Origin: Thiomicrorhabdus sp965602805
Lineage (GTDB): Bacteria > Pseudomonadota > Gammaproteobacteria > Thiomicrospirales > Thiomicrospiraceae
DNA length: 24,836 bases
Direction: 5' to 3'
Assembly (NCBI GenBank): GCA_965602805.1
Contig: CBFCZK010000017.1
Span: 1-24,836 of the forward strand
The position numbers and the translations under genes were made by a program. The notes under the pieces are model-generated. The model did not search any database. It had not been told where the DNA came from and worked only from the letters and a program-made list of their open reading frames with translations. Positions within the stretch are counted from its first letter, which is position 1. Each line of letters begins with the position of its first letter. Below are positions 6,701-15,428 of the stretch, in pieces.

Positions 6701-9253
6701 TTAACTTTCGTCGGTGACTTTCTTGACCGGTGCTTTTTTAGCCACTGGCTTTTTTACCGCAGGTTTCTTAGCAGTCGGCTTCTTAACCGGCGCTTTTTTG
6801 ACCGCTGGTTTTTTAGCAGCAGGCTTCTTGGCGGGAGCCTTCTTAGCAGCCGGTTTTTTGACCGCTGCCTTTTTCGGAGCCGCTTTTTTAGCGCCGGCTC
6901 GACCGCGTTTCTTAGGTTCAGGCGCTTCGTCTAAACGCTTCTGACACTCTTCTAAAGAGAGTTCTAAAGCCTCTTCGTCTTTAGCGATTTTAGCGTTTTT
7001 CTTAGTCACCATATCGGTAATATAAGGCCCCCAACGGCCTTTAAGTATTTTGACGTCCGTCCCTGTAAACGTTCTGATAATCTTATCGGCATCTGCTTGA
7101 ATCTTGGTTTCAATCAGAGCAATAGAGTCTTCTAAGCTGATACTTAGAGGATCAAGGCCTTTCATTGGGCAGTACATTTTTTCGCCATATTGCAAATAAG
7201 GTCCAAAAGGTCCTTGTTTGGCAATAATCATCTGGCCTTTTTCAACGCCAAACTCAGAGCCATCAACCGCTTTTGCGCTGAAAGACTCCGGAATTTCACC
7301 GACTTCACGTGGTAACTTGAACAGTTCCAAAGCATCTTCAATCTTCAGTAAATCCATTTTTTGACCTGGCATTAAGCTGGCAAAGGTTGGCTTTTCTTCA
7401 TTCTCACCATCGCCAACTTGAACATAAGGTCCAAAACGGCCGATTTTGACAAACATCGGCTTACCACTCTCAGGGTGATTACCTAATAAACGCTGTTGCC
7501 CAGCTTCTTCACGTGAGACCAACTCTGCGGCTTCAACACGAGGGTGGAATTTGGTATAAAACTCCTCCAGCATATCCTGCCATTCAAGCTGTCCCTTGGC
7601 GATCGTATCGAACTTACTTTCAACTTTAGCGGTAAATTGGTAATCCAAAACATCGCCAAAATGCTTGGTTAAGAAACTGGTAACAATGCCTGCAATATCG
7701 GTAGGAAACAACTTATTCTTCTCTGTACCGGCCATCTCAGTCAAACTTTCAGCGGTCACCTCACCATTACTTAATGTCACTTGGCGATAAACCCGTTCTT
7801 TACCTTCACGATCTTCTTTTACCACATAACCACGCTGCTGAACGGTATCGATGGTCGGTGCATAGGTTGAAGGACGTCCGATGCCCATCTCTTCAAGTGT
7901 ACGTACCAAGCTGGCTTCATTGTAACGCGGCGGTGGGCGACTGAAACTTTGACGCGCGCCTAATTCGGCCACGCTTACAGACTGACCGACGGTCATAGGA
8001 GGTAATAAACCGGTCTCTTCACCCGAACCGAAATCATAGACTTTTAAGAAACCTTCAAAAGTAACTACTTCGCCTTTCGCTGTCAGCTTGTCGCTTGGTA
8101 AGCCATCAATCCCGACATCTACCGTGGTACGTTTAAGCTGAGCATCGGCCATTTGCGAAGCGATCGCACGACGCCAAATCAGTTGATATAAACGCTGTTC
8201 ATTGCGTTCACCAGGAACAATATCCGTGGTAAATTCAGTCGGGCGAATCGCTTCATGCGCCTCTTGCGCATCGGCATTTTTGGTTTTATATCGACGTGGC
8301 ACACTGAATTCCGGGCCATAGTTTTCAACAATCGCCACCCTGGCCTGTTCAATTGCAGTTTCTGATAAATTAACAGAATCCGTTCTCATATAAGTGATCT
8401 TTCCAGACTCGTATAAACGCTGTGCAACCATCATAGTCTGCTTAACCGAGAAACCTAATTTTGAAGAGGCTTCCTGCTGTAAAGTTGAGGTGGTAAACGG
8501 CGCTTTTGGACTGCGTTTAGCCGGCTTTTCTTCTAGTGAAATAACCGACAAATTACTTTTGGCAACGGCTTCCAAAAAGGCCGTGGCTTCTTCTTCAGTC
8601 TCGAAAGTTGCGGTACGTTTTACATCCAATTTACCAACGGCTTTTTGTGCCCCGTCTAACAGATCTAAGGCACCTTGTACGCGGTAAACAAAATTTGACT
8701 CATAGGCATCTACTTCTCTTTCACGTTCGACAATTAAGCGAACCGCGACCGATTGCACACGCCCTGCAGACAATCCCGTTCGAATCTTCTTCCATAAAAC
8801 AGGAGAGAGTTCAAAACCTACAATACGATCTAATACACGACGGGCTTGCTGGGCATTGACGACATTCATATCCACCGTGCGCGGTTCTGCTACGGCTTTT
8901 TGGATAGCGGGTTTAGTAATTTCGTGAAAGACGATACGTTTGGTGGTTTTAACATCCAACTTAAGCGCTTCGGCAAGGTGCCAGGCGATTGCTTCACCCT
9001 CGCGATCCTCATCCGTCGCCAACCATACGGCCTCGGCGGTTTTGGCGATTTTTCTGAGTTCTGCCACGGTTTTCTTTTTATCCGGCGAGATTTCATAGGT
9101 CGGTTCAAAGCGATTCGCTAAATCAATCCCCATGCCTTTTTTCTGCATATCTCGAATATGACCATAACTGGACAGCACGGTAAAATCTTTACCCAAATAC
9201 TTCTCAATGGTCTTAGCTTTTGCCGGGGACTCCACGATCACCAAATTTGTCAT
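6701..9253 (-). CDS. topA: DNA topoisomerase I (type IA) with a Lys-rich tail
   Basis: Relaxes negative supercoils through a 5'-phosphotyrosine intermediate. I chose ATG at 9253 (MTNLVIVESPAKAKTIEKYLG, 850 residues); the 13 further upstream residues have no family match. The Toprim domain is at residues 1-120 (with the DEDREGEAIAWHLAE metal-binding stretch). The catalytic Tyr is residue 288 in GKITYMRTDS. The C-terminal third consists of Toprim_C-rpt-type repeats (motifs GRFGPYVQVGDGE, GPFGPYLQYGEKMY, GRWGPYITD). No tetracysteine zinc ribbon is present, unlike E. coli TopA. The last 70 residues form a Lys/Ala/Pro tail. A strong terminator follows. It is divergent from the receiver-ATPase gene across about 300 bp. 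Confidence 0.96.
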   Translation of the reverse strand: MTNLVIVESPAKAKTIEKYLGKDFTVLSSYGHIRDMQKKGMGIDLANRFEPTYEISPDKKKTVAELRKIAKTAEAVWLATDEDREGEAIAWHLAEALKLDVKTTKRIVFHEITKPAIQKAVAEPRTVDMNVVNAQQARRVLDRIVGFELSPVLWKKIRTGLSAGRVQSVAVRLIVEREREVDAYESNFVYRVQGALDLLDGAQKAVGKLDVKRTATFETEEEATAFLEAVAKSNLSVISLEEKPAKRSPKAPFTTSTLQQEASSKLGFSVKQTMMVAQRLYESGKITYMRTDSVNLSETAIEQARVAIVENYGPEFSVPRRYKTKNADAQEAHEAIRPTEFTTDIVPGERNEQRLYQLIWRRAIASQMADAQLKRTTVDVGIDGLPSDKLTAKGEVVTFEGFLKVYDFGSGEETGLLPPMTVGQSVSVAELGARQSFSRPPPRYNEASLVRTLEEMGIGRPSTYAPTIDTVQQRGYVVKEDREGKERVYRQVTLSNGEVTAESLTEMAGTEKNKLFPTDIAGIVTSFLTKHFGDVLDYQFTAKVESKFDTIAKGQLEWQDMLEEFYTKFHPRVEAAELVSREEAGQQRLLGNHPESGKPMFVKIGRFGPYVQVGDGENEEKPTFASLMPGQKMDLLKIEDALELFKLPREVGEIPESFSAKAVDGSEFGVEKGQMIIAKQGPFGPYLQYGEKMYCPMKGLDPLSISLEDSIALIETKIQADADKIIRTFTGTDVKILKGRWGPYITDMVTKKNAKIAKDEEALELSLEECQKRLDEAPEPKKRGRAGAKKAAPKKAAVKKPAAKKAPAKKPAAKKPAVKKAPVKKPTAKKPAVKKPVAKKAPVKKVTDES
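6704..6913 (-). repeat. In-gene 15-bp periodic repeat encoding a pentad Lys-Lys tail of TopA
   Basis: The final 70 codons of topA encode 26 lysines. From residue 9 of this tail onward a Lys-Lys pair recurs every five residues for twelve consecutive pentads, with Ala, Pro and Val between (for example AKKPAVKKAPVKKPTAKK). At DNA level this is a degenerate 15-bp period, which explains the spurious long open frames on the opposite strand. The tail resembles basic histone-H1-like and mycobacterial TopA tails that bind DNA. Confidence 0.9.
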
Positions 9254-9550
9254 ATGTTTTTTACTCAATATTATGTAATGAGACCTATGCACAATTTAAA
9301 CAGCGCCTAAAGGTCTCGTAATGAAATTACTTCTTTTTTAAGGGTGCAAAATTTTTCACCAATTTGCAAACACTTAATTCAAATTTACGGCTTATTTTCA
9401 ATCTTAGCCGATTTATACACAAAAATACCCGTACTTTATGCCTAGTTTTCACTTACTAAATAAACAAAACATTGCTATAGTAAGTAATAATTCATTAGCT
9501 TTACTTTGGAGACCTTTTCAGGCCCTCAAGGTAAGTACAAAAGGTTCAAG
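9254..9550. other. Intergenic region between divergent topA and the receiver-ATPase gene
   Basis: About 297 bp without a gene. On the plus strand TTACTA (9453-9458) and TATAGT (9476-9481), 17 bp apart, make a modest sigma-70-like promoter about 70 bp before the start at 9551. An imperfect dyad TGCAAAATT / AATTTGCA lies at 9345-9368. No tRNA, small gene or strong terminator is visible. Confidence 0.35.
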
Positions 9551-10486
9551 ATGACTAGCGCTTCGCAGAATGCCATTCAACATCGATCAGCACAACTCTT
9601 ATTGATTGGTTCAGATAAGAATTCTGAAGAGTTTTTGCGCACTATACTCGAAGAAGAAGGCTTTCAACTCACTTTTGTAAAAAATGCTACAGCCGCTCAA
9701 CAACTTATCTTTGAAAAGGCCGCTTCTTCTTACGATGCTTATTTATTTGATGAACCCTATGACCATCAACAAACTCAGCAAAACCTAGAACTATTGCAGG
9801 CTTTAAAAAACAATACTCAATATGCCATTGTTCCTGCGATTTTCCAAACCAACAACCAAGACACTCGCGAAATTCAGCACTGTCTGGACAATGGGGCTTA
9901 TTTCTACCTATTAAAACCCTTCACCAAAGAGCTGCTTTTATCTGTTTTAAATGCCGCTTTAAAGGGATTTACCAGCCATCAAGAATTAACTCGACGCATT
10001 ACGGACATTGAAAATACGCGCCCTCTTATTCAACAAGCCCATTTTCAAATTAAAACCGTTGAGGATGCCAAAAGCCTCTCTTCGGTACTTGCGTACATTA
10101 CCCCGAACCCTAAAGAGACCTGTGTGGGTTTATTTGAATTAATGTTGAATGCGATTGAACACGGCAACCTCAATATCTCTTATCTTGAAAAAACCGAGTT
10201 AATCAAAAAAGATGGCTTACAAAAAGAGATTTGTAGACGATTGTCTTTAGCAGAAAACAGTGCAAAAAGGGTTAGCATAATTTTTAATCGAACCCCCGAA
10301 AAACTGGAGTTTACCATTTCAGATACGGGTAACGGGTTTGACTATTTGCCCTATTTAGATTTTTCTATTGAGCGTGCTATGGATAACCATGGCCGTGGCA
10401 TTATGATTGCCAATAAATTAAGCTTTGACGAACTTGAATTTCAGAATAACGGCTCGAAAGTGACTGGTAGAATTAATTTAAATTAA
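9551..10486 (+). CDS. Response-regulator receiver fused to an RsbW/SpoIIAB-like ATPase domain
   Basis: A 311-residue cytoplasmic regulator. I start it at ATG 9551 with AGG about 6 bp upstream; a TTG at 9506 would add 15 residues. Residues about 13-140 form a receiver domain whose likely phospho-acceptor is Asp67 (YLFDEP), with the conserved Lys in LLKPF. The N-terminal acidic pair is weakened to S-D (LLIGSDK). Residues about 175-310 form a GHKL ATPase with N box ELMLNAIEHGN, G1 box ISDTGNGFDY and G2 box NHGRGIMIANKL. This is the compact anti-sigma-factor kinase type, without a HisKA helix pair. By family knowledge such domains phosphorylate an STAS anti-anti-sigma factor or bind a sigma factor. 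No STAS partner or sigma gene is present nearby, so the target is unknown. Confidence 0.85.
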   Translation: MTSASQNAIQHRSAQLLLIGSDKNSEEFLRTILEEEGFQLTFVKNATAAQQLIFEKAASSYDAYLFDEPYDHQQTQQNLELLQALKNNTQYAIVPAIFQTNNQDTREIQHCLDNGAYFYLLKPFTKELLLSVLNAALKGFTSHQELTRRITDIENTRPLIQQAHFQIKTVEDAKSLSSVLAYITPNPKETCVGLFELMLNAIEHGNLNISYLEKTELIKKDGLQKEICRRLSLAENSAKRVSIIFNRTPEKLEFTISDTGNGFDYLPYLDFSIERAMDNHGRGIMIANKLSFDELEFQNNGSKVTGRINLN

Positions 10487-10547
10487 AGTCCCTTGAGTTT
10501 TGATAACAGCAAAAGACCATAACTGCATTATCTCTAATACAATCTAT

Positions 10548-11696
10548 CTATGAAATTCTTCGCCAGCGTCCTGCTGACATCGCCTCAATATCCCCCGACA
10601 ACTCCAACATCATCAACTGGCCTTGAATCGCTGACACAGGGATTTTACTCAATACCAACAACTCATCCAAGCCAATGGGTTCATAACCAATATGCGCTAA
10701 AATAGGGGATTGCGATGAACGCAATTTTTCATCCATCCCCAGCAATTCAAAAGGCAACTGCTTACTGTTAGAAGCGCTCTGTTGCGGTCTCATCGAGAGT
10801 TGAATAAGCGCAGACAACTCTTCAAAAATATCTTGCCCTGACTCCACCAGTTTTGCACCCTGTTTAATCAGTTGGTGACAACCTTTAGCTTGCGGGTTAT
10901 TGATTGAACCCGGTACAGCAAAGACTTCCCGACCTTGTTCGATGGCGATTTTCGCGGTAATCAACGACCCACTTTTAAGCGCGGCCTCAACCACCAGCGT
11001 GCCGACACTCAAACCACTGATAATTCGATTGCGACGTGGGAAGTTAAAGGCTAAAGGCGGCGTCCCTAAAGGAAATTCGGAAATCATCAGACCCTCTTCG
11101 GCAATTTGGCGCGCAAGATTTTGATTCGCTGCAGGATAGATACGATCCAAGCCCGTGCCAATCACCGCAATCGTTTTCCCCAAACCTTGCAGCCCACCCT
11201 GATGCGCGGCGGCATCAATACCTAATGCTAGACCACTGGTAATGGTCAGCCCTTGATTTGAAAGATGCTGGGCGAAATCTTTGGCAATATTCACCCCCTG
11301 CTTAGAGGCATGCCGGCTACCGACAATCGCTAATTGAGGGTCTTTGAGGAGCTCTACATTGCCTCTGGCGGATACTAAAATCGGTGCATCATCAATTGAG
11401 GCCAGCAAGTCGGGATAGTCAGCAGAACCAATCGGTAGGTAATTTTGGCTAGACTGCTCTCCCCACAGCAAAGCTGCATCTACCAGGCCTGGTCGCTCTG
11501 CAGAAAATAAGCTTTCCTGTTGCTTTTTAGTGAGTATGCCACTGTTTTCCCACTCACTTTTACCCGAGTTTACCGCAACTTGCAGCGAGCCAAAATAGAC
11601 CAGAGTGTCTTGTAACTGTTTCAGAGAGACATGACTTAGGTGAAGCGCCAGTAAGTTAGGAAGATCAAAGCTGGGTAAATCGGAAAAATTTGACAT
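10548..11696 (-). CDS. dprA: DNA-processing protein DprA
   Basis: Protects incoming single-stranded DNA and loads RecA on it during natural transformation; 382 residues. An N-terminal SAM-like region (residues 1-80) is followed by the Rossmann-fold DprA core. The core shows AIVGSRHASKQG, SGLALGIDAAAHQGGL, VIGTGLDRIYPAAN, the FPRRNRIISGLS signature and VVEAALKSGSLITA. A C-terminal winged-helix domain sits near residues 320-382. The gene starts 58 bp from def, divergent. It contains one ACCAGGCCTGGT copy (11482-11493), encoding R-P-G-L-V. Given that comM is broken in this chromosome, DprA would be an intact transformation-related gene in a strain probably impaired in recombination of donor DNA. 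Confidence 0.96.
   Translation of the reverse strand: MSNFSDLPSFDLPNLLALHLSHVSLKQLQDTLVYFGSLQVAVNSGKSEWENSGILTKKQQESLFSAERPGLVDAALLWGEQSSQNYLPIGSADYPDLLASIDDAPILVSARGNVELLKDPQLAIVGSRHASKQGVNIAKDFAQHLSNQGLTITSGLALGIDAAAHQGGLQGLGKTIAVIGTGLDRIYPAANQNLARQIAEEGLMISEFPLGTPPLAFNFPRRNRIISGLSVGTLVVEAALKSGSLITAKIAIEQGREVFAVPGSINNPQAKGCHQLIKQGAKLVESGQDIFEELSALIQLSMRPQQSASNSKQLPFELLGMDEKLRSSQSPILAHIGYEPIGLDELLVLSKIPVSAIQGQLMMLELSGDIEAMSAGRWRRIS
11482..11493. repeat. Iterated palindrome ACCAGGCCTGGT, copy in dprA
   Basis: Perfect 12-bp palindrome inside dprA, encoding R-P-G-L-V on the minus strand (phase A|CCA|GGC|CTG|GT). Other exact copies are at 6540, 6644, 13123, 14714, 22495 and 24586. Confidence 0.9.
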
Positions 11697-11703
11697 AGTT
11701 CGC

Positions 11704-11709
11704 TATAAT
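11704..11709. promoter_or_regulatory. TATAAT box in the dprA-def divergent gap
   Basis: The 58-bp gap between dprA (minus) and def (plus) contains TATAAT at 11704-11709, and TATAAC at 11731-11736 on the plus strand. Neither has a convincing -35 box at 17 bp. At least one promoter must lie here or in the 5' part of the neighbouring gene. This is a weak assignment. Confidence 0.3.
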
Positions 11710-11754
11710 ATGAGAATTGATTAAACCAAGTATAACTGAAGCATAAAAAACACT

Positions 11755-12261
11755 ATGGAAAAACTTGATATCGTTCTCTACCCTGAAGCAGGCTTAAGAG
11801 AAATCTGCGCACCCATCCCTGAAATGACGGATGATTTAGATAAACTCATCGATGATATGTTCTACACGATGTATGACGCCCCTGGCATCGGTTTAGCGGC
11901 ACCGCAAATCGCCGTTCAGCAACGTTTGATTGTGGTCGATATTTCTGAGAGCAATGATCAACCGATTGCTCTACTGAACCCTGAAATCGTCCAAAGTGCC
12001 GGTACGATTGAGTGGGAAGAGGGATGTCTTTCTATGCCAGGAATTTACGCCAGCGTCACCCGTCCAAGCGACATTCTGGTTCGCGGCATGAACCGTGATG
12101 GCAAAATGATTGAATTTGAAGCCAACGACCTATTGGCGGTTTGCATTCAACATGAAATCGACCACCTGAATGGCAAGATGTTTATTGACCACCTTTCTGG
12201 TCTGAAACGTAGCCGTGCCATTCAAAAATTCCGCAAGTCCCTTCTTCAACAAGAGTCCTAA
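11755..12261 (+). CDS. def: Peptide deformylase
   Basis: Removes the formyl group from nascent N-terminal methionine; a metalloenzyme of 168 residues, the normal size. The three family motifs are all present: GIGLAAPQ (residues about 44-51), EGCLSMPG (about 89-96, Cys metal ligand) and QHEIDHLNG (about 132-140, two His ligands and catalytic Glu). It heads the rightward cluster def-fmt-rsmB, which pairs formylation and deformylation. The following gene starts 7 bp after its stop. Confidence 0.97.
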   Translation: MEKLDIVLYPEAGLREICAPIPEMTDDLDKLIDDMFYTMYDAPGIGLAAPQIAVQQRLIVVDISESNDQPIALLNPEIVQSAGTIEWEEGCLSMPGIYASVTRPSDILVRGMNRDGKMIEFEANDLLAVCIQHEIDHLNGKMFIDHLSGLKRSRAIQKFRKSLLQQES

Positions 12262-12268
12262 ATTCATA

Positions 12269-13279
12269 ATGCCAACCACTGCAAACATTTCATCTCACCC
12301 TGCACAACCGTTAAGAATTATTTTCGCAGGCACACCTGAGTTTTCGGTTTCGCCTTTACAGGCTCTGCTTGACTCTGAACATGAAATTATCGGTGTTTAC
12401 ACTCAGCCCGATCGTCCAGCAGGTCGTGGTCGTAAACTGACGGCCAGTCCCGTCAAGACATTGGCTTTAGAGCATAACCTACCGGTATTTCAGCCTGAAA
12501 ACTTCAAAGCAGAAGAAGCTTGCCAGCAACTTGCGAATTTAAAAGCGGATGTCATGGTGGTGGTCGCTTACGGTTTGATTCTGCCCAAATCGGTGTTGGA
12601 GACGCCAACCTTTGGTTGCTTAAATATTCACGCCTCTCTGTTACCAAGATGGCGTGGTGCAGCACCGATTCAACGCGCGATTGAAGCGGGCGATGCTGAG
12701 AGTGGTGTCACCATTATGCAAATGGATATTGGTTTGGATACCGGTGATATGTTGCACAAGGTGGCCACCAAAATCACCGCCGAGGATAATTCCCAAGCGT
12801 TACATGACCGTTTGAGTCGCTTAGGCTCTGAAGCTTTAATGGAAACCTTAAAGAGTATGCAAAACCAGGCATTACATCCTGAAAAACAGGATGAAAGCCT
12901 GGTCACCTATGCCCACAAACTCAGCAAAGCCGAAGCGGAAATCGACTGGTCTCAATCCGCTGAATCGATTGTACGTAAAATACAAGCGTTCAACCCTTGG
13001 CCAGTGGCGTTTACTAACTTTCAAGACAAGCCTTTGAGAATTGGGCAGGCGAAGCAACTTTTAAACGATGAATTTGCTGCACACACTCAGTATGTTGATC
13101 CCGAATTGCTCGCACAAAACTCACCAGGCCTGGTGCTTTCAAGTAATAAAACAGGCGTCGTCATAATGACAGGCACTCAGCCAATTTTACTGCAACAAAT
13201 ACAACCTTCAGGTAAGAAGATGATGTCCGCCTATGACTTTGCTTTATCCCGCCCTATACTCGGAGTTTGTTTAAAGTGA
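12269..13279 (+). CDS. fmt: Methionyl-tRNA formyltransferase
   Basis: Transfers formyl from 10-formyltetrahydrofolate to Met-tRNA-fMet. I choose ATG 12269 (336 residues; E. coli Fmt about 315), because an upstream in-frame start at 12215 lies inside def. Motifs: RIIFAGTPEFSV at the N-terminus, the catalytic region CLNIHASLLPRWRGAAPIQRAI, and GVTIMQMDIGLDTGDML, followed by the C-terminal OB-like domain with INPWP-type sequence AFNPWPVAFT. It contains an ACCAGGCCTGGT copy (13123-13134) in the same codon phase as the one in dprA. Its TGA stop overlaps the rsmB GTG start by 4 bp. Confidence 0.96.
   Translation: MPTTANISSHPAQPLRIIFAGTPEFSVSPLQALLDSEHEIIGVYTQPDRPAGRGRKLTASPVKTLALEHNLPVFQPENFKAEEACQQLANLKADVMVVVAYGLILPKSVLETPTFGCLNIHASLLPRWRGAAPIQRAIEAGDAESGVTIMQMDIGLDTGDMLHKVATKITAEDNSQALHDRLSRLGSEALMETLKSMQNQALHPEKQDESLVTYAHKLSKAEAEIDWSQSAESIVRKIQAFNPWPVAFTNFQDKPLRIGQAKQLLNDEFAAHTQYVDPELLAQNSPGLVLSSNKTGVVIMTGTQPILLQQIQPSGKKMMSAYDFALSRPILGVCLK
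13123..13134. repeat. Iterated palindrome ACCAGGCCTGGT, copy in fmt
   Basis: Perfect copy with matching C and G on the flanks (14-bp palindrome), in the same codon phase as in dprA (S-P-G-L-V). It lies in the variable C-terminal part of Fmt. Confidence 0.9.
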
Positions 13280-14631
13280 GTCACTCTTCAGAGCATAATC
13301 CCGTGCGAAGCACCTCGCCAAACACGGCAATAAACAGCCGTTTTATCGCCCTTAAAATCTGCTTAACAGTGATTGAGGGTGGCCGCTCTTTAAGCCAAGC
13401 GTTACCTGAAGGCTTGGCGCAATTCTCTGATCGACGCGAACGTAACTTCACCCAAAACCTAGTCTTAGGGACTTTACGTTGGCAGTATCGATTAGAAGCC
13501 ATTCGCAGCCATCTACTGAAGAAAAAACTTAAAGACAAAGACGAAGACATTAACCAGCTTATTTTATTGGGTTTGTATCAGATTTTGTATATGGAAACCC
13601 CAGAACATGCGGCAGTTTCAGAAACTGTTGCTCTGGTGCCTAAGCTTAAAAAGCCATGGGCTAAAGCGCTGATGAATGGGGTTTTACGAACATTCTTACG
13701 CGAAAAAGAGGCTATTTGTGCTGAAGTCGACTTAAAGCCAGCCTTTCGTTATGCGCATCCGCAATGGATGGTGCGCGAACTGCGTAAAGCTTACCCTAAT
13801 GATTGGGAGAAGATTCTCGCCGCCAACAACGAGATTGCACCACTGACGTTACGCGTCAATAGCATGCAGCAAAGCCGTGAAGCTTTGCTGCTCAAGCTAA
13901 CGGAAGCAGGCGTTGAGGCTGAACTTCATCCGACAGCACCGCAGGGCATTGTCTTGCTACAAGGTGCCGACATCACTAGCCTGCCGACTTATGAAGAAGG
14001 TGGCTTTAGCGTGCAAGATCCCGCCGCACAACAAGCAGCGAATATTTTAGATCCGCAACCCGGTGAACGTATCTTGGATGCTTGTGCCGCCCCCGGCGGC
14101 AAAACCACTCATTTGCTCGAGTTATCTAACAATGAAGCCAAGGTGTTTGCCCTAGAGAAAGAACCTGAACGTTTAGAACGCCTGTCTGAAAACCTCTATC
14201 GTTTAGAGTTAGAAGCAGAATATCAAGCAGGGGATGCTTCTTTGCCAGACACCTGGTGGGACGGCGAATTGTTTGACAAGATTTTACTGGATGCTCCTTG
14301 CTCGGCAACCGGGATTATTCGTCGTCATCCGGACATCAAATGGCACCGCACTGAAGAAGACATAGAAGAAGTTGTGGCCACTCAGGCGGCAATTTTAAAA
14401 GCCTTATGGCCATTATTAAAACCCGGAGGAAAACTGCTCTATGCAACCTGTTCGATTTTGCCACAAGAGAATACTCTGCAAATGCAGCACTTTCTAGCAG
14501 AAGAAGCCAGTGCCAGAGAGATTCCAATTGAAGCGGTTTGGGGTGAAGTATCCGACAGCCCAGGTCGGCAAATTTTTCCAGGTACAAATGGCATGGATGG
14601 TTTCTTTTACTGCTTGCTTGAAAAACTCTAA
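13276..14631 (+). CDS. rsmB: 16S rRNA (cytosine-967-C5)-methyltransferase RsmB
   Basis: Methylates C967 of 16S rRNA using SAM; 451 residues from GTG 13276. That start overlaps the fmt stop as GTGA and has GGAG 10 bp upstream. A TTG at 13267 is the alternative. An N-terminal NusB-like domain (residues about 20-150) precedes the Rossmann methyltransferase domain with ILDACAAPGGKTTHLLEL (SAM binding), DAPCSATG (motif IV Cys) and LYATCSILPQEN (motif VI Cys, the catalytic pair of m5C enzymes). Gene order def-fmt-rsmB is typical of gammaproteobacteria and suggests one transcript. Confidence 0.96.
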   Translation: MSHSSEHNPVRSTSPNTAINSRFIALKICLTVIEGGRSLSQALPEGLAQFSDRRERNFTQNLVLGTLRWQYRLEAIRSHLLKKKLKDKDEDINQLILLGLYQILYMETPEHAAVSETVALVPKLKKPWAKALMNGVLRTFLREKEAICAEVDLKPAFRYAHPQWMVRELRKAYPNDWEKILAANNEIAPLTLRVNSMQQSREALLLKLTEAGVEAELHPTAPQGIVLLQGADITSLPTYEEGGFSVQDPAAQQAANILDPQPGERILDACAAPGGKTTHLLELSNNEAKVFALEKEPERLERLSENLYRLELEAEYQAGDASLPDTWWDGELFDKILLDAPCSATGIIRRHPDIKWHRTEEDIEEVVATQAAILKALWPLLKPGGKLLYATCSILPQENTLQMQHFLAEEASAREIPIEAVWGEVSDSPGRQIFPGTNGMDGFFYCLLEKL

Positions 14632-14635
14632 TCCT

Positions 14636-15352
14636 ATGAATTCTATTGCTTTCACATCAAGTCTCACCAGAACATCTCTGGCAATTCGCTTAATCGTTTT
14701 CTGCAAAGATTTAACCAGGCCTGGTCATTTAAAAAAGGCCTTACAAGAGCACTTAAAATGTTCTTTTATCAACGCCATTTTTCTGATTTTTATCGCCATC
14801 ATCAGCACAACTAGCATTATGAACACCGCGCAGGCCAGTGATGAAATCATGATTATCCGCGTCAGCGACTATCAGCAAGATAAAAATCTACTACTCGATT
14901 CAGAAAGCCATTTCAACCTCCCTGAAGCCGTTATAAAGGCGATTGACCATGAAATTCCGCTGATTTTTACCACTGAAATCGTACTCAGTGAAAAAAGCCA
15001 ACGTTTGGGTTTCGACTATGAACGTACTCGGGTTTCAATTGAATATCAGACACGCCTTTATGTCGAAGGCGTAAACCGACGTTACTTCCTTTATAACTTG
15101 CGTAACCGTAAGGAACAGAGCTTTAGCAGCTTAGAATCCGCGTTACTCACATTAGGAACATTGCAAAGTTTTCCGATTATCCCGCTTTCAGAATTACACC
15201 CTAAACAGCACTACACCCTAAAAATGAGAATTTCATTGGACCACTGGCAGCTACCGGCTCCCTTATTGATGGAAGCGCTATTTAAAAGCCACTGGCAGTT
15301 AAACAGTGATTGGTACGAAGTCAGCATACAAACACCTGGAAGTTGGTTATAG
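14636..15352 (+). CDS. DUF4390-domain protein, probably exported
   Basis: A 238-residue protein between rsmB and ntrY, the usual place of the DUF4390 family. Function unknown. The ATG at 14636 follows the rsmB stop by 4 bp. The hydrophobic segment that looks like a signal peptide (INAIFLIFIAIISTTS, then NTAQAS) begins only about 42 residues in, which is unusually late. The preceding N-region holds an ACCAGGCCTGGT copy (14714-14725, T-R-P-G). No better in-frame start was found, so either the protein has a long cytoplasmic N-region or a non-standard start is used. The mature part is rich in beta-type segments and ends DWYEVSIQTPGSWL. Linkage with ntrYX suggests an envelope-related role, but this is inference. 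Confidence 0.8.
   Translation: MNSIAFTSSLTRTSLAIRLIVFCKDLTRPGHLKKALQEHLKCSFINAIFLIFIAIISTTSIMNTAQASDEIMIIRVSDYQQDKNLLLDSESHFNLPEAVIKAIDHEIPLIFTTEIVLSEKSQRLGFDYERTRVSIEYQTRLYVEGVNRRYFLYNLRNRKEQSFSSLESALLTLGTLQSFPIIPLSELHPKQHYTLKMRISLDHWQLPAPLLMEALFKSHWQLNSDWYEVSIQTPGSWL
14714..14725. repeat. Iterated palindrome ACCAGGCCTGGT, copy in the DUF4390 gene leader
   Basis: Perfect copy in phase ACC|AGG|CCT|GGT, 83 bp after the rsmB stop, flanked by TTTAA on the left and ATTTAAA on the right, similar to the flanks of the copy at 6540. Confidence 0.9.
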
Positions 15353-15428
15353 TGAAGGCCACAACGCGCTACAATGACGAGACAATAACACAGGATAATT
15401 TAATGAACCGTGATTGGAAGAGCAACCA

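Noticed and set aside
6714..6905. Repeat array resembling a CRISPR or satellite
   Set aside because: The 15-bp period is in frame with the topA Lys-Lys pentads; there are no unique spacers.
6665..6944. Two Phe/Leu- or Ala-rich open frames opposite the topA 3' end
   Set aside because: They are the complement of the Lys-Lys repeat (AAG/AAA read as CTT/TTT) and have no independent support.
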